In this document: positions 43,594 through 51,963 of the stretch, piece after piece | How the letters are laid out: each line of letters opens with the position of its first letter | Position numbering within the stretch: position 1 is the stretch's first letter | Source of the DNA: Streptomyces sp. NBC_00554 | Lineage (GTDB): Bacteria; Actinomycetota; Actinomycetes; Streptomycetales; Streptomycetaceae | Assembly: GCF_041431135.1 (NCBI RefSeq) | Contig: NZ_CP107799.1 | Span: forward strand, 2,852,001 to 2,916,000 | Length of the DNA stretch: 64,000 nucleotides | Reading direction: 5' to 3' | Translations under genes and position numbers: made by a program | The notes under the pieces: generated by a model | Database searches by the model: none | What the model was told of the DNA's origin: nothing | Seen by the model: the letters and a program-made list of their open reading frames with translations, nothing else

Positions 43594-46500
43594 GTGAGGC
43601 GAAGCAAGAACGGTCCCGAGCCGTCGGCACGGGGCAACTTCACCCCGCCGCCGCGCGTCGCGGCGCCCGCACAGATGCCCGGCTCCCCGGAGCCCATGCC
43701 GGCGCCCGCGCCGAGTGGCAGTCGTTTCTCCCCGCGCAACTGGCGCGTGCCGACCAGGCTGAACGCGATTCTGCTCATCCCCGTGGTGGTCGGCCTTGTC
43801 ATGGGCGGCTTCCAGGTGAAGAGCTCGATCGACACCTGGCAGGAGGCCGAGAACGCCGAGAAGACGGCACGTCTGGTGCAGGCCGCGCTGACCTACGGCG
43901 ACAGGCTGTACGTCGAGCGCGATGTCAGCGCCCAGCCGCTGCTGACCGGCAAGGGCGAGAAGAACGAGATCGTCGTCAAGGCACGCGCGGCCACGGACTC
44001 GGCCGCCGACGCCTTCGACGAGGCCGCCCAGAACATGCCCCAGACGGCCGGCCTGCAGCGCCGCCTGGAGGTCTTCCGCAAGGTCGAGCCCGGCCTCGCC
44101 GCCCTGCGCAAGGCCGCGTACACCTCCGCCCTCACCGGCGTGCAGACCGAAGAGGGCTACACCCAGATCCAGCACCCGCTGATGGAGTTCTCCAACGAAC
44201 TCGGTCTGGGCACCGGAAACATCACCAGCTACGGCCGAACCGTCTACGCGGTCTCGCTCGCCAAGGCCTCGGCATCGCTTCAGCGGTCCATCGGCATGCA
44301 CCTGCTGCTCAAGCCCGGCCCCACCGCCGAGGACCTCGGCAAGCAGCGCGTCGCCCTCTCCTCGTACGCCTACCTCGAGGGCATCGCCGTCGAGGAGTAC
44401 ATCGGCGGTGGCACCGAGGCCGACGCGGCCAAGCTGGAAGCCGCACAGAAGAAGCTGAAGACCGACGGCGCGGCGCAGGCCAAGGCAGCCGCCGAGGCAG
44501 CCGCCGCCGAGGGCAAGACCTATGTGCCCCCGCCGTCCGGCGACACCGCGATGGTCTCGGCGCTCGCGACGCTTTCGTCCACGGACGAGAGCACCCGCGA
44601 GGGGCTCGCCACGCAGGGCGTCACCCCGGACAACTTCTGGGCGGTCAACACCGGCAAGTACACCGCCTACCGCGCGCTCGAGTCGGATCTGACCGACAAG
44701 GCCGTGGCCGAGGCCTCCGACATCTCCGACACCGCCAAGCGCGACGCCATCATCACCGGTGCCGCCGTCGTGATCGCCCTGCTCGCCGCGTTCATCCTGG
44801 CCGGCATGGTCGCCCGCCAGATGAGCCGCGCGATGCGCCAGCTGCGCAACGCGGCCTTCAACGTCGCCGAGCAGCGCCTGCCGATGCTGGTCGACCAGCT
44901 CTCCCGCACGGACCCGGGCCGCGTCGACACCCGCGTACAGGCCATCCCGATCACCACGACGGACGAGATCGGCGAAGTCGCCCGCGCCTTCGACCAGGTC
45001 CACCGCGAGGCCGTACGACTGGCCGCCGAGCAGGCCCTCCTGCGAGGCAACATCAACGCGATCTTCACCAACCTGTCGCGCCGCAACCAGTCCCTGATCG
45101 AGGGCCAGCTGACCCTGATCACCGACCTGGAGAACAACGAGGCCGACCCGGACCAGCTGGAGAACCTCTTCCGCCTGGACCACCTCGCGACCCGTATGCG
45201 CCGCAACGGCGAGAACCTCCTGGTCCTCGCCGGCGAGGAGCCGGGCCGCCGCTGGGACCAGCCGGTCCCGCTGGTCGACGTGCTGCGCGCCGCCTCCTCC
45301 GAGGTGGAGCAGTACGAGCGCATCGAGCTCTCCGGTGTCCCGGAGGCCGAGATCCACGGCCGCGCCGTGACCGACCTCGTGCACCTGCTCGCCGAGCTCC
45401 TGGAGAACGCCACCACGTTCTCCTCCCCGCAGACCAAGGTCCGCGTCACCGCGACCCGTCTCCCGGACGGCCGCATCATGGTCGAGATCCACGACAAGGG
45501 CATCGGCCTCACCGCCGAGGACTTCGCGGACATCAACCACAAGCTGGCCAACCCGCCGACCGTGGACGCCGCGATCTCGCAGCGCATGGGCCTCTTCGTG
45601 GTCGGGCGCCTGTCCGACCGGCACGGCATCCGCGTCCAGCTCCGCCCCTCGGGCGAGCAGGCCGGTACGACCTCCCTGGTCATGCTCCCCGACGCGATCA
45701 CCCACGGTGGTGGCGGCGGCGAGACGATCCAGCGCGACGAGTTCACCGTCTCGCAGATCATCCCGGAGCAGCAGCCGGCCTTCCAGGGCGAGCCTTTCCA
45801 GGGCCAGCAGCCGCTGCGTACGGCCGCCGAGCTCGGTTTCGACGACAGCCGCTACGAAGTCCCGGACGACATACGCGAGTTGGACCCCGTAGGCCGCTCG
45901 CTGATGCGCGAGGAGCGCCGTGCGGCCCTGGAGGCCCAGGCAGGGGGCCAGCCGGAGGCTCTGGAGGCTCAGAGCTACCAGGAGGGCTTCGAGGCCCAGC
46001 AGCCCGCGTACGACAACGGACAGCCGTCCTACGACGGCGCTCCGGCGTACGACAACGGGCAGGCTGCTTACGACAACGGGCAGGCCCCGTACGAGGAGCA
46101 GCAGGCGACGTACGACCAGCAGACGGCGTACGAGGAGCCGCAGCAGGGTTCGTACGACGAGACGTACTTCCCGTCGAACGGCGGCTACCCGGAGCCCGCG
46201 TACGCGGAGCCGGTCCAGGAAGAGCACTCGGGGAACCGGAACGCCGCCCCGGGGACGTTCTCGGCCTTCGCGGAGCCGTCCTACCGGGACGACTGGCCGC
46301 AGCAGGAGGCGGAGCAGAACGCGTACCGGTCCGAGTACGCTCCGGAAGCGGATTCCACGAAGATCGCTGACGCGGGTGAGCAGGACCGCGTAGGCTTCAG
46401 CCGTCCGGGACCGGCCCCTTCCGCCCCCCACACGCTGACCAACGCCGGTCTGCCCCGCCGCGGTGCCACCGCGAACGGCAGCGCCGGCGCCAACGGCCAG

Positions 46501-46857
46501 CGGGCCGTGGAGCAGAGGGACCAGACGCCGCCGGCGGCGGCGCCGGCGACCACGCAGGGTCCCGACGACTGGCGGTCGTCCAACGACGACCGTTGGCAGC
46601 GCGCCGAGCAGCTCAAGAAGCCCAAGGCGGGCGGGGTCACCTCGTCCGGACTGCCGCGGCGGGTGCCCAAGGCCAACCTGGTCGAGGGAACCGCGGAATC
46701 GACCCCGCAGGGCGGCCCCCAGGTCTCCCGCGCCCCTGAGGACATCCGTGGCAGGTTGAGCAACCTGCGCCGCGGTGTACAGCAGGGTCGCAATGCAGGT
46801 AGTGACACGAACGGCCAGGGCCTCGGTCCTGACAGCACCTACAACCAGGAGCGTTAG
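43594..46857 (+). CDS. cvnA2: CvnA2, membrane sensor kinase-like protein of conservon 2
   Basis: Protein of 1087 residues from the GTG at 43594 (GAGAGG ten bases upstream); a GTG at 43567 lacks a ribosome site. TM1 is about 56-75, TM2 about 385-407, with a NIT-like sensor domain between them. HAMP, DHLATRMRRNGENLLVLAG and HATPase (HLLAELLENATTF, DKGIGL) follow as in CvnA1. The tail contains YDNGQ/YEEQQ repeats rich in Tyr, Gln and Asn. It ends with the shared SGLPRRVPKANLV and RGRLSNLRRGVQQGR. Paralogue of CvnA1 with a different periplasmic-side domain sequence. Confidence 0.93.
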   Translation: MRRSKNGPEPSARGNFTPPPRVAAPAQMPGSPEPMPAPAPSGSRFSPRNWRVPTRLNAILLIPVVVGLVMGGFQVKSSIDTWQEAENAEKTARLVQAALTYGDRLYVERDVSAQPLLTGKGEKNEIVVKARAATDSAADAFDEAAQNMPQTAGLQRRLEVFRKVEPGLAALRKAAYTSALTGVQTEEGYTQIQHPLMEFSNELGLGTGNITSYGRTVYAVSLAKASASLQRSIGMHLLLKPGPTAEDLGKQRVALSSYAYLEGIAVEEYIGGGTEADAAKLEAAQKKLKTDGAAQAKAAAEAAAAEGKTYVPPPSGDTAMVSALATLSSTDESTREGLATQGVTPDNFWAVNTGKYTAYRALESDLTDKAVAEASDISDTAKRDAIITGAAVVIALLAAFILAGMVARQMSRAMRQLRNAAFNVAEQRLPMLVDQLSRTDPGRVDTRVQAIPITTTDEIGEVARAFDQVHREAVRLAAEQALLRGNINAIFTNLSRRNQSLIEGQLTLITDLENNEADPDQLENLFRLDHLATRMRRNGENLLVLAGEEPGRRWDQPVPLVDVLRAASSEVEQYERIELSGVPEAEIHGRAVTDLVHLLAELLENATTFSSPQTKVRVTATRLPDGRIMVEIHDKGIGLTAEDFADINHKLANPPTVDAAISQRMGLFVVGRLSDRHGIRVQLRPSGEQAGTTSLVMLPDAITHGGGGGETIQRDEFTVSQIIPEQQPAFQGEPFQGQQPLRTAAELGFDDSRYEVPDDIRELDPVGRSLMREERRAALEAQAGGQPEALEAQSYQEGFEAQQPAYDNGQPSYDGAPAYDNGQAAYDNGQAPYEEQQATYDQQTAYEEPQQGSYDETYFPSNGGYPEPAYAEPVQEEHSGNRNAAPGTFSAFAEPSYRDDWPQQEAEQNAYRSEYAPEADSTKIADAGEQDRVGFSRPGPAPSAPHTLTNAGLPRRGATANGSAGANGQRAVEQRDQTPPAAAPATTQGPDDWRSSNDDRWQRAEQLKKPKAGGVTSSGLPRRVPKANLVEGTAESTPQGGPQVSRAPEDIRGRLSNLRRGVQQGRNAGSDTNGQGLGPDSTYNQER

Positions 46858-46858
46858 T

Positions 46859-47281
46859 GTGAGCCCGATGAGCCAGGCGGCGCAGAACCTGAACTGGTTG
46901 ATCACCAACTTCGTGGACAACACCCCTGGGGTGTCCCACACGGTGGTGGTCTCCGCCGACGGACTCCTTCTGGCGATGTCCGACGGCTTTCCCCGTGACC
47001 GCGCCGACCAGTTGGCAGCAGTCGCATCCGGTCTGACCTCGTTGACCGCGGGAGCCTCCCGCATCTTCGAGGGCGGCCATGTGAACCAGACGGTTGTGGA
47101 GATGGAGCGGGGATTCCTCTTCATCATGTCCGTTTCCGATGGTTCGTCTCTCGCCGTACTCGCACACCCGGAGGCGGACATTGGCCTCGTTGGGTACGAG
47201 ATGGCACTTCTGGTGGACCGTGCAGGTACGGTCCTGACCCCGGACCTTCGAGCAGAGCTCCAGGGGAGCCTTCTCAACTAA
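46859..47281 (+). CDS. cvnB2: CvnB2, roadblock/LC7 protein
   Basis: Protein of 140 residues, one roadblock domain, close paralogue of CvnB1 with 59 identical bases near the start. GTG at 46859 has GGAG seven bases upstream; ATG three codons later is an alternative. It follows cvnA2 by one base. Confidence 0.93.
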   Translation: MSPMSQAAQNLNWLITNFVDNTPGVSHTVVVSADGLLLAMSDGFPRDRADQLAAVASGLTSLTAGASRIFEGGHVNQTVVEMERGFLFIMSVSDGSSLAVLAHPEADIGLVGYEMALLVDRAGTVLTPDLRAELQGSLLN

Positions 47282-47303
47282 CAGACAGACGGTGCGTCTT
47301 GGT

Positions 47304-47329
47304 GTCCCGAGGCCATAAGGTTTCGGGAC
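47304..47329 (+). promoter_or_regulatory. Intra-operon hairpin between cvnB2 and cvnC2
   Basis: GTCCCGA (47304-47310) / TCGGGAC (47323-47329) with 12-base loop in the 94-base gap. It could attenuate transcription or protect the mRNA 3' end of cvnA2-B2. A similar structure is not obvious in conservon 1. Confidence 0.4.
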
Positions 47330-47375
47330 GCGGTCCCACACTGCTGGGTGCCCGGCACAGTCGGAGGAGGAGAAA

Positions 47376-47975
47376 GTGGCAACACCCCCAGGCGGTTCGT
47401 CTTCGGGCAACTGGTCGTACGGCCCCGGCCAGGGGCAGGGCGGCCAGGGTGACGGTTCACAGAACCCGAACCGGTACAACTTCCCCTCCGCGCCAACCCC
47501 GCGGCATCAGCCGTACGCGCCCCAGGGCCCCCAGGGTCCCGGTCCGTCGCCGTACGACCAGCCGTCGGCGCCGCGCATCCAGCCTGTGCAACCGCAGCGC
47601 CGCAACCCTGAGCCGTCGCCCGGTGGGACGTCGCACAACCCTCTGGTACGCCCATACGCCATGACGGGTGGCCGTACCAGGCCCCGCTACCAGCTCGCCA
47701 TCGAGGCGCTGGTACACACGACCGCACAGCCGCACCAGATGCAGGGGCAGTTGCCCGAGCATCAGCGGATCTGCAACCTCTGCCGGGAGATCAAGTCGGT
47801 GGCCGAAATCTCGGCCTTGCTGACGATCCCTCTCGGTGTGGCCAGGATTCTCGTCGCCGACTTGGCGGAGGCGGGCCTGGTCGCCATTCATCAGCCCGGC
47901 GGCGACGAGAGCGCCGGCGGCCAGCCAGCCGTGACATTGCTCGAAAGGGTGCTCAGTGGACTTCGCAAGCTCTAG
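47376..47975 (+). CDS. cvnC2: CvnC2, DUF742 protein with Pro/Gln-rich N-terminus
   Basis: Protein of 199 residues. The first 85 are low-complexity (Gly/Pro/Gln/Tyr; ends before LVRPYAMTGGRTRPRYQLAI), then the DUF742 domain with LPEHQRICNLCREIKSVAEI and TIPLGVARILVADLAEAGLV. The GTG is preceded by GGAGGAGGAG. It overlaps cvnD2 by 20 bases exactly as in conservon 1. Confidence 0.92.
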   Translation: MATPPGGSSSGNWSYGPGQGQGGQGDGSQNPNRYNFPSAPTPRHQPYAPQGPQGPGPSPYDQPSAPRIQPVQPQRRNPEPSPGGTSHNPLVRPYAMTGGRTRPRYQLAIEALVHTTAQPHQMQGQLPEHQRICNLCREIKSVAEISALLTIPLGVARILVADLAEAGLVAIHQPGGDESAGGQPAVTLLERVLSGLRKL

Positions 47976-48537
47976 CGGAGGGCCTTCCCGCTCCACCACG
48001 TCCGCGAAGATCGTGGTGGCGGGCGGCTTCGGCGTGGGCAAGACCACGTTCGTCGGGGCCGTCTCGGAGATCAACCCGCTGCGCACAGAGGCCGTCATGA
48101 CGTCCGCGTCCGCGGGCATCGACGACCTCACGCACACCGGAGACAAGACGACGACCACCGTCGCCATGGACTTCGGACGCATCACCCTGGACCAGGACCT
48201 GATCCTGTACCTCTTCGGCACTCCCGGCCAGGACCGCTTCTGGTTCATGTGGGACGACCTGGTCCGCGGCGCCATCGGTGCCATCGTCCTGGTCGACACC
48301 CGCCGTCTCGCCGACTGCTTCCCGGCGGTCGACTACTTCGAGAACAGCGGTCTGCCCTTCGTGATCGCCCTCAACGGCTTCGACGGCAGCCAGCCGTACA
48401 ACCCGGACGAGGTTCGCGAGGCCCTGCAGATCGGCCCGGACACCCCGATCATCACGACGGACGCCCGCCACCGCGCGGACGCCAAGTCGGCGCTGATCAC
48501 GCTCGTGGAGCACGCGCTGATGGCGCGGCTGCGCTAG
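47956..48537 (+). CDS. cvnD2: CvnD2, Ras-like small GTPase
   Basis: Protein of 193 residues, close paralogue of CvnD1. It shares G1 GGFGVGKTT, the switch region SASAGIDDL, G3 GTPGQDRFWFMWDDL and the degenerate G4 ALNGFDG. The main differences are in the first 15 residues and the C-terminal half. GTG start within cvnC2. Last gene of conservon 2, followed by a strong terminator. Confidence 0.93.
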   Translation: MDFASSSGGPSRSTTSAKIVVAGGFGVGKTTFVGAVSEINPLRTEAVMTSASAGIDDLTHTGDKTTTTVAMDFGRITLDQDLILYLFGTPGQDRFWFMWDDLVRGAIGAIVLVDTRRLADCFPAVDYFENSGLPFVIALNGFDGSQPYNPDEVREALQIGPDTPIITTDARHRADAKSALITLVEHALMARLR

Positions 48538-48556
48538 CAGCACGGACAGCAGACGA

Positions 48557-48590
48557 GTAGGCGGGCCCTCCTGATGGAGGGCCCGCCTAC
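48557..48590 (+). terminator. Terminator of conservon 2
   Basis: Perfect 15-bp stem GTAGGCGGGCCCTCC / GGAGGGCCCGCCTAC with TGAT loop, followed by TTGTTT. Confidence 0.9.
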
Positions 48591-48655
48591 TTGTTTCCGC
48601 CGCGACGTCGGGACGCGGGGCCGCGGTTCTCGCCGGTTGCGAACCCCGCGCATGA

Positions 48656-48693
48656 GGAAGGGGGCCCGCACTGTGAAGTGCGGGCCCCCTTCC
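48656..48693 (-). terminator. Terminator of the carboxylase epsilon/beta operon
   Basis: Perfect 17-bp stem GGAAGGGGGCCCGCACT / AGTGCGGGCCCCCTTCC with GTGA loop, just after the epsilon-subunit stop on the minus strand; it can also work in the other direction. Confidence 0.88.
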
Positions 48694-48715
48694 CTGCGTT
48701 CAAGCGACGCGCAGC

Positions 48716-48913
48716 CTAGCCGTGCCAGCTGTGCGGTGCCCGGAAGCCGGGCTCGCGCTCCAGGCGGCGCCAGCCGGCCTTGGGGCGGGCGGAGTTGTGG
48801 GACGTGGCGGAAGCGGGCGCGGCCGCCGCGCGAGCCAGCAGGATGGCCGTGATGGCGGCGACTTCCTCGGGCTCGGCGTGGCCCTTCTCGACGCGGATGT
48901 CAGGGGTGTCCAT
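48716..48913 (-). CDS. pccE: Acyl-CoA carboxylase epsilon subunit
   Basis: Protein of 65 residues: MDTPDIRVEKGHAEPEEVAA, a helical stretch ITAILLARAAAAPA, then RPKAGWRRLEREPGFRAPHS, whose Trp-Arg segment is the hallmark of AccE/PccE. The small subunit stimulates the carboxyltransferase complex that makes methylmalonyl- or malonyl-CoA. It lies 57 bases after pccB, same strand. Confidence 0.92.
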   Translation of the reverse strand: MDTPDIRVEKGHAEPEEVAAITAILLARAAAAPASATSHNSARPKAGWRRLEREPGFRAPHSWHG

Positions 48914-48970
48914 AGATTTCAGTCTCCGTGAGAGAGGTTTCCGCAGCGCTGCCGCGGAGGAACCGCAGGG

Positions 48971-50560
48971 TTACTGCGGGGGGTTGCCGTGCTTGCGGGA
49001 GGGCAGGTCCGCGTGCTTGGAGTGCAGCATCGCGAGGGACTTGACGAGCACCTCGCGGGTCTCGGCGGGGTCGATGACGTCGTCGACAAGGCCCCGCTCG
49101 GCCGCGTAGTAGGGGTGCATCAGCTCGGCCTTGTACTCCTTGACCATGCGTACGCGCATCGCCTCGGGGTCCTCCGCCTCCGCGATCTGGCGGCGGAAGA
49201 TGACGTTCGCTGCGCCTTCCGCGCCCATCACGGCGATCTCGTTCGTCGGCCAGGCGAACGTGAGGTCCGCGCCGATGGACTGGCTGTCCATGACGATGTA
49301 CGCACCTCCGTACGCCTTGCGCAGGATCAGCGAGATCCTCGGCACCGTCGCGTTGCAGTACGCGTACAGCAGCTTCGCGCCGTGCCGGATGATTCCGCCG
49401 TGCTCCTGGTCGACACCGGGAAGGAACCCGGGGACATCCAGAAGAGTGACGATCGGGATGTTAAAAGCGTCACACATCTGGACAAAGCGCGCAGCTTTTT
49501 CGGAGGCCTCGATGTCCAGCACACCCGCGAGCGACTGCGGCTGGTTGGCGACGATGCCGACGACCTGGCCGTCTAGACGGGCCAGCGCGCAGATGATGTT
49601 GCGGGCCCAACGCTCGTGCACCTCAAGGTAGTCGCCGTCGTCGACGAGCTCCTCGATCACCTTCGTCATGTCGTACGGGCGGTTGCCGTCCGCGGGAACC
49701 AGGTCGAGGAGGACGTCCGAGCGGCGGTCGGCGGGGTCCTCGGACGCGACGCGCGGCGGGTTCTCACGGTTGTTCTGCGGGAGCATCGACAGGAGGTAGC
49801 GCACCTCGGCGATGCAGGTCTCCTCGTCGTCGTACGCGAAGTGCGCGACGCCGGAGGTCTCGGCGTGCACGTCGGCGCCACCCAGGCCGTTCTGGGTGAT
49901 CTCCTCGCCGGTGACGGCCTTGACGACGTCCGGGCCCGTGATGAACATCTGCGAGGTCTCGCGGACCATGAACACGAAGTCGGTGAGGGCGGGGCTGTAG
50001 GCCGCGCCGCCCGCGCACGGGCCGAGCATCACGCTGATCTGCGGGATGACACCGGAGGCCCTGGTGTTGCGCTGGAAGATGCCGCCGTAGCCGGCGAGCG
50101 CCGAGACGCCCTCCTGGATACGGGCTCCCGCGCCGTCGTTGAGGGAGACCAGCGGCGCTCCGGCCGCGATGGCCATGTCCATGATCTTGTGGATCTTCGT
50201 GGCGTGGGCCTCGCCCAGCGCGCCGCCGAAGATGCGGAAGTCATGGGCGTACACGAAGACCGTGCGGCCCTCGACCGTGCCCCAGCCGGTGATGACACCG
50301 TCGGTGTACGGCTTCTTCGCCTCCAGGCCGAACCCGGTCGCCCGGTGCCGGCGCAGTTGCTCGACCTCCTGGAACGAGCCCGCGTCCAGCAGGAGCTCGA
50401 TACGCTCGCGCGCGGTCAGCTTGCCCTTGGCGTGCTGCGCGGCGGTCGCCTTCTCGCTGGGGCCCCGCAGCGCATCCGCACGGATCGCGTGCAGCTCGGC
50501 CACGCGCCCGCGTGCGTCCGTGGGTTCGCCTGAGGATTCGGCCTCATCCAAAACGGTCAT
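48971..50560 (-). CDS. pccB: Propionyl/acyl-CoA carboxylase beta subunit (carboxyltransferase)
   Basis: Protein of 529 residues, crotonase-like two-domain carboxyltransferase. Motifs: the acyl-CoA site GAGARIQEGVSALAGYG, PCAGGAAYSPALTDFVFMV, and the second domain with VPGFLPGVDQEHGGIIRHG and KAYGGAYIVMDSQSIGAD. It transfers carboxyl from biotin to propionyl-CoA (or acetyl-CoA), supplying extender units for polyketides. An alpha subunit is encoded elsewhere. ATG at 50560. Confidence 0.96.
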   Translation of the reverse strand: MTVLDEAESSGEPTDARGRVAELHAIRADALRGPSEKATAAQHAKGKLTARERIELLLDAGSFQEVEQLRRHRATGFGLEAKKPYTDGVITGWGTVEGRTVFVYAHDFRIFGGALGEAHATKIHKIMDMAIAAGAPLVSLNDGAGARIQEGVSALAGYGGIFQRNTRASGVIPQISVMLGPCAGGAAYSPALTDFVFMVRETSQMFITGPDVVKAVTGEEITQNGLGGADVHAETSGVAHFAYDDEETCIAEVRYLLSMLPQNNRENPPRVASEDPADRRSDVLLDLVPADGNRPYDMTKVIEELVDDGDYLEVHERWARNIICALARLDGQVVGIVANQPQSLAGVLDIEASEKAARFVQMCDAFNIPIVTLLDVPGFLPGVDQEHGGIIRHGAKLLYAYCNATVPRISLILRKAYGGAYIVMDSQSIGADLTFAWPTNEIAVMGAEGAANVIFRRQIAEAEDPEAMRVRMVKEYKAELMHPYYAAERGLVDDVIDPAETREVLVKSLAMLHSKHADLPSRKHGNPPQ

Positions 50561-50970
50561 GTAGCGACCATACGAAGTCCACCAAGGAAAGCGGGCCGTC
50601 GACTCCGTACAGTCTCCGGGCCGTTTTCCTGGTACCCCTCAACAGAACCCTGACCACAGGCAGGCGATCTGACTGCTCAGGGGGTCTCCGGCTTGTAGGG
50701 GTCACACAAACTCGTCAGCTGAGAGCCACCTCACATTCATGAGTGGCACATGCCATCCCTGGAGTGAACAAGCCTCCGGGGAGGCGCCTCGCCCGGACGC
50801 AAAGTAACGTCGTGAACACGTGGCGGATGATGTTGAAACTTGAATGGAATAGGTCTACATTCCCTCTTGTTGGCATCGTTGAATCTTAAACAGAATCGAT
50901 CTACTCGGTTCGACAACCTCGCGTCGCGGCTTCTGGACGAATCCGCGAACCGTCCCCCAAGGAGCACGTC
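50561..50970. other. Intergenic region between pccB and the YceI gene
   Basis: 410 bases. The part near 50830-50930 is AT-rich and carries two promoter-like sequences for the YceI gene. The half next to pccB should hold its promoter, but I see no clear hexamers there. No gene is evident. Confidence 0.5.
50833..50861 (+). promoter_or_regulatory. Predicted promoter of the YceI gene
   Basis: TTGAAA (50833-50838), 17-base spacer, TACATT (50856-50861). A GGAAT-N8-ATTCC inverted repeat (50846-50863) overlaps the -10 and could be an operator. A weaker second pair, TTGAAT (50879-50884) and TACTCG (50902-50907), also with 17-base spacing, lies downstream. Confidence 0.65.
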
Positions 50971-51591
50971 ATGGGCATCTTCGGCCGCAAGACCACCGAC
51001 ACCGACGAGACCGGCACCCCCTCGACCCCCGTCGAGGTGAGCCCCGAGCTGGCCGCACTGACCGGCGACTACGCGATCGACCCGTCGCACTCGACGATCG
51101 GCTTCGTCGCCCGCCACGCGATGGTGACGAACGTCAAGGGCGGCTTCAAGGACTTCGAGGGCACCCTGCACCTGGACGGCAGCGACCCGTCCAAATCCAC
51201 CGCCTCGCTCGACGTCAAGATGGAGAGCGTCGAGACCGGTTCCGCCGACCGTGACGGTCACCTGAAGAGCGCCGACTTCTTCAAGACGGACGAGTTCCCG
51301 ACCATGACCTTCCGCTCGACGGAGGCCGTGGCCCTGGGCGGCGACGACTACCGGATCACCGGCGAGCTGTCGATTCTCGGCATCACCAAGCCGCTCAGCA
51401 TCGACCTGGAGTTCAACGGCGCCGCAACGGACCCGTTCGGCAACCAGCGCGTCGGCTTCGAGGGCAAGTCGGAGATCATCCGCTCGGAGTGGGGCCTCAC
51501 CTGGAACGCGGCCCTGGAGACCGGTGGCGTCCTCGTCTCCGACAAGATCAAGCTGGTCTTCGACATCTCGGCGATCAAGAACGCCGCCTGA
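50971..51591 (+). CDS. YceI-family lipocalin-like protein
   Basis: Protein of 206 residues. From about residue 31 the YceI barrel is complete: DYAIDPSHSTIGFVARHAMV, VKGGFKDFEGTLHLDG, MTFRSTEAVAL, ITGELSILGITKPLSIDLEF. The family binds isoprenoid or polyprenyl lipids. No signal peptide is seen at the N-terminus (MGIFGRKTTDTDETG), so it is probably cytosolic, unlike E. coli YceI. ATG start with AAGGAG upstream. Confidence 0.92.
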   Translation: MGIFGRKTTDTDETGTPSTPVEVSPELAALTGDYAIDPSHSTIGFVARHAMVTNVKGGFKDFEGTLHLDGSDPSKSTASLDVKMESVETGSADRDGHLKSADFFKTDEFPTMTFRSTEAVALGGDDYRITGELSILGITKPLSIDLEFNGAATDPFGNQRVGFEGKSEIIRSEWGLTWNAALETGGVLVSDKIKLVFDISAIKNAA

Positions 51592-51639
51592 GTCGGCGAC
51601 AGCCCCCGACTCCCCCTCGACTCCCCCGGCACCCTGAAG

Positions 51640-51679
51640 GCGCCCGTCCTCTGATTCCCCCGTTTCAGAGGACGGGCGC
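51640..51679 (+). terminator. Terminator of the YceI gene
   Basis: Perfect 15-bp stem GCGCCCGTCCTCTGA (51640-51654) / TCAGAGGACGGGCGC (51665-51679) with a 10-base loop, followed by TTTG. Confidence 0.88.
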
Positions 51680-51795
51680 TTTGCCATGTGCAGACGCATT
51701 TTGCTTGTTACGGGCTGCCGCATGTCCGAATACGGACGTCTGCCTGTGACCCGGCCATGAGAACTTGGGCGTCAACGATGAATAGAACAGAATTG

Positions 51796-51825
51796 TTGAC
51801 AATCCCGAAGACCGCGATTTACGTT
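51796..51825 (+). promoter_or_regulatory. Predicted promoter of the tannase-like hydrolase
   Basis: A consensus -35 TTGACA (51796-51801) and TACGTT (51820-51825) with 18-base spacing, about 140 bases before the start. A palindrome GTCCG-AATA-CGGAC lies upstream at 51724-51737. The remaining 51592-51963 gap holds the YceI terminator and this leader, and no other gene. Confidence 0.6.
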
Positions 51826-51963
51826 CGCAAGCACAAGATCGGGTGGGGCGACACGGGTGGGCAATGCCGCCCGCACTGGCCTACACGGCCACCGCGTGTG
51901 CGTCCGGCGCGATGGAGCCGACTCGACGGCAGCACTCGTCTGCCGCGAATGGGAGAGACCTCA

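Noticed and set aside
43429..47277. Long open frame antisense to cvnA2-cvnB2
   Set aside because: Same GC-bias shadow effect; composition is repetitive and it crosses two real genes and a terminator region.
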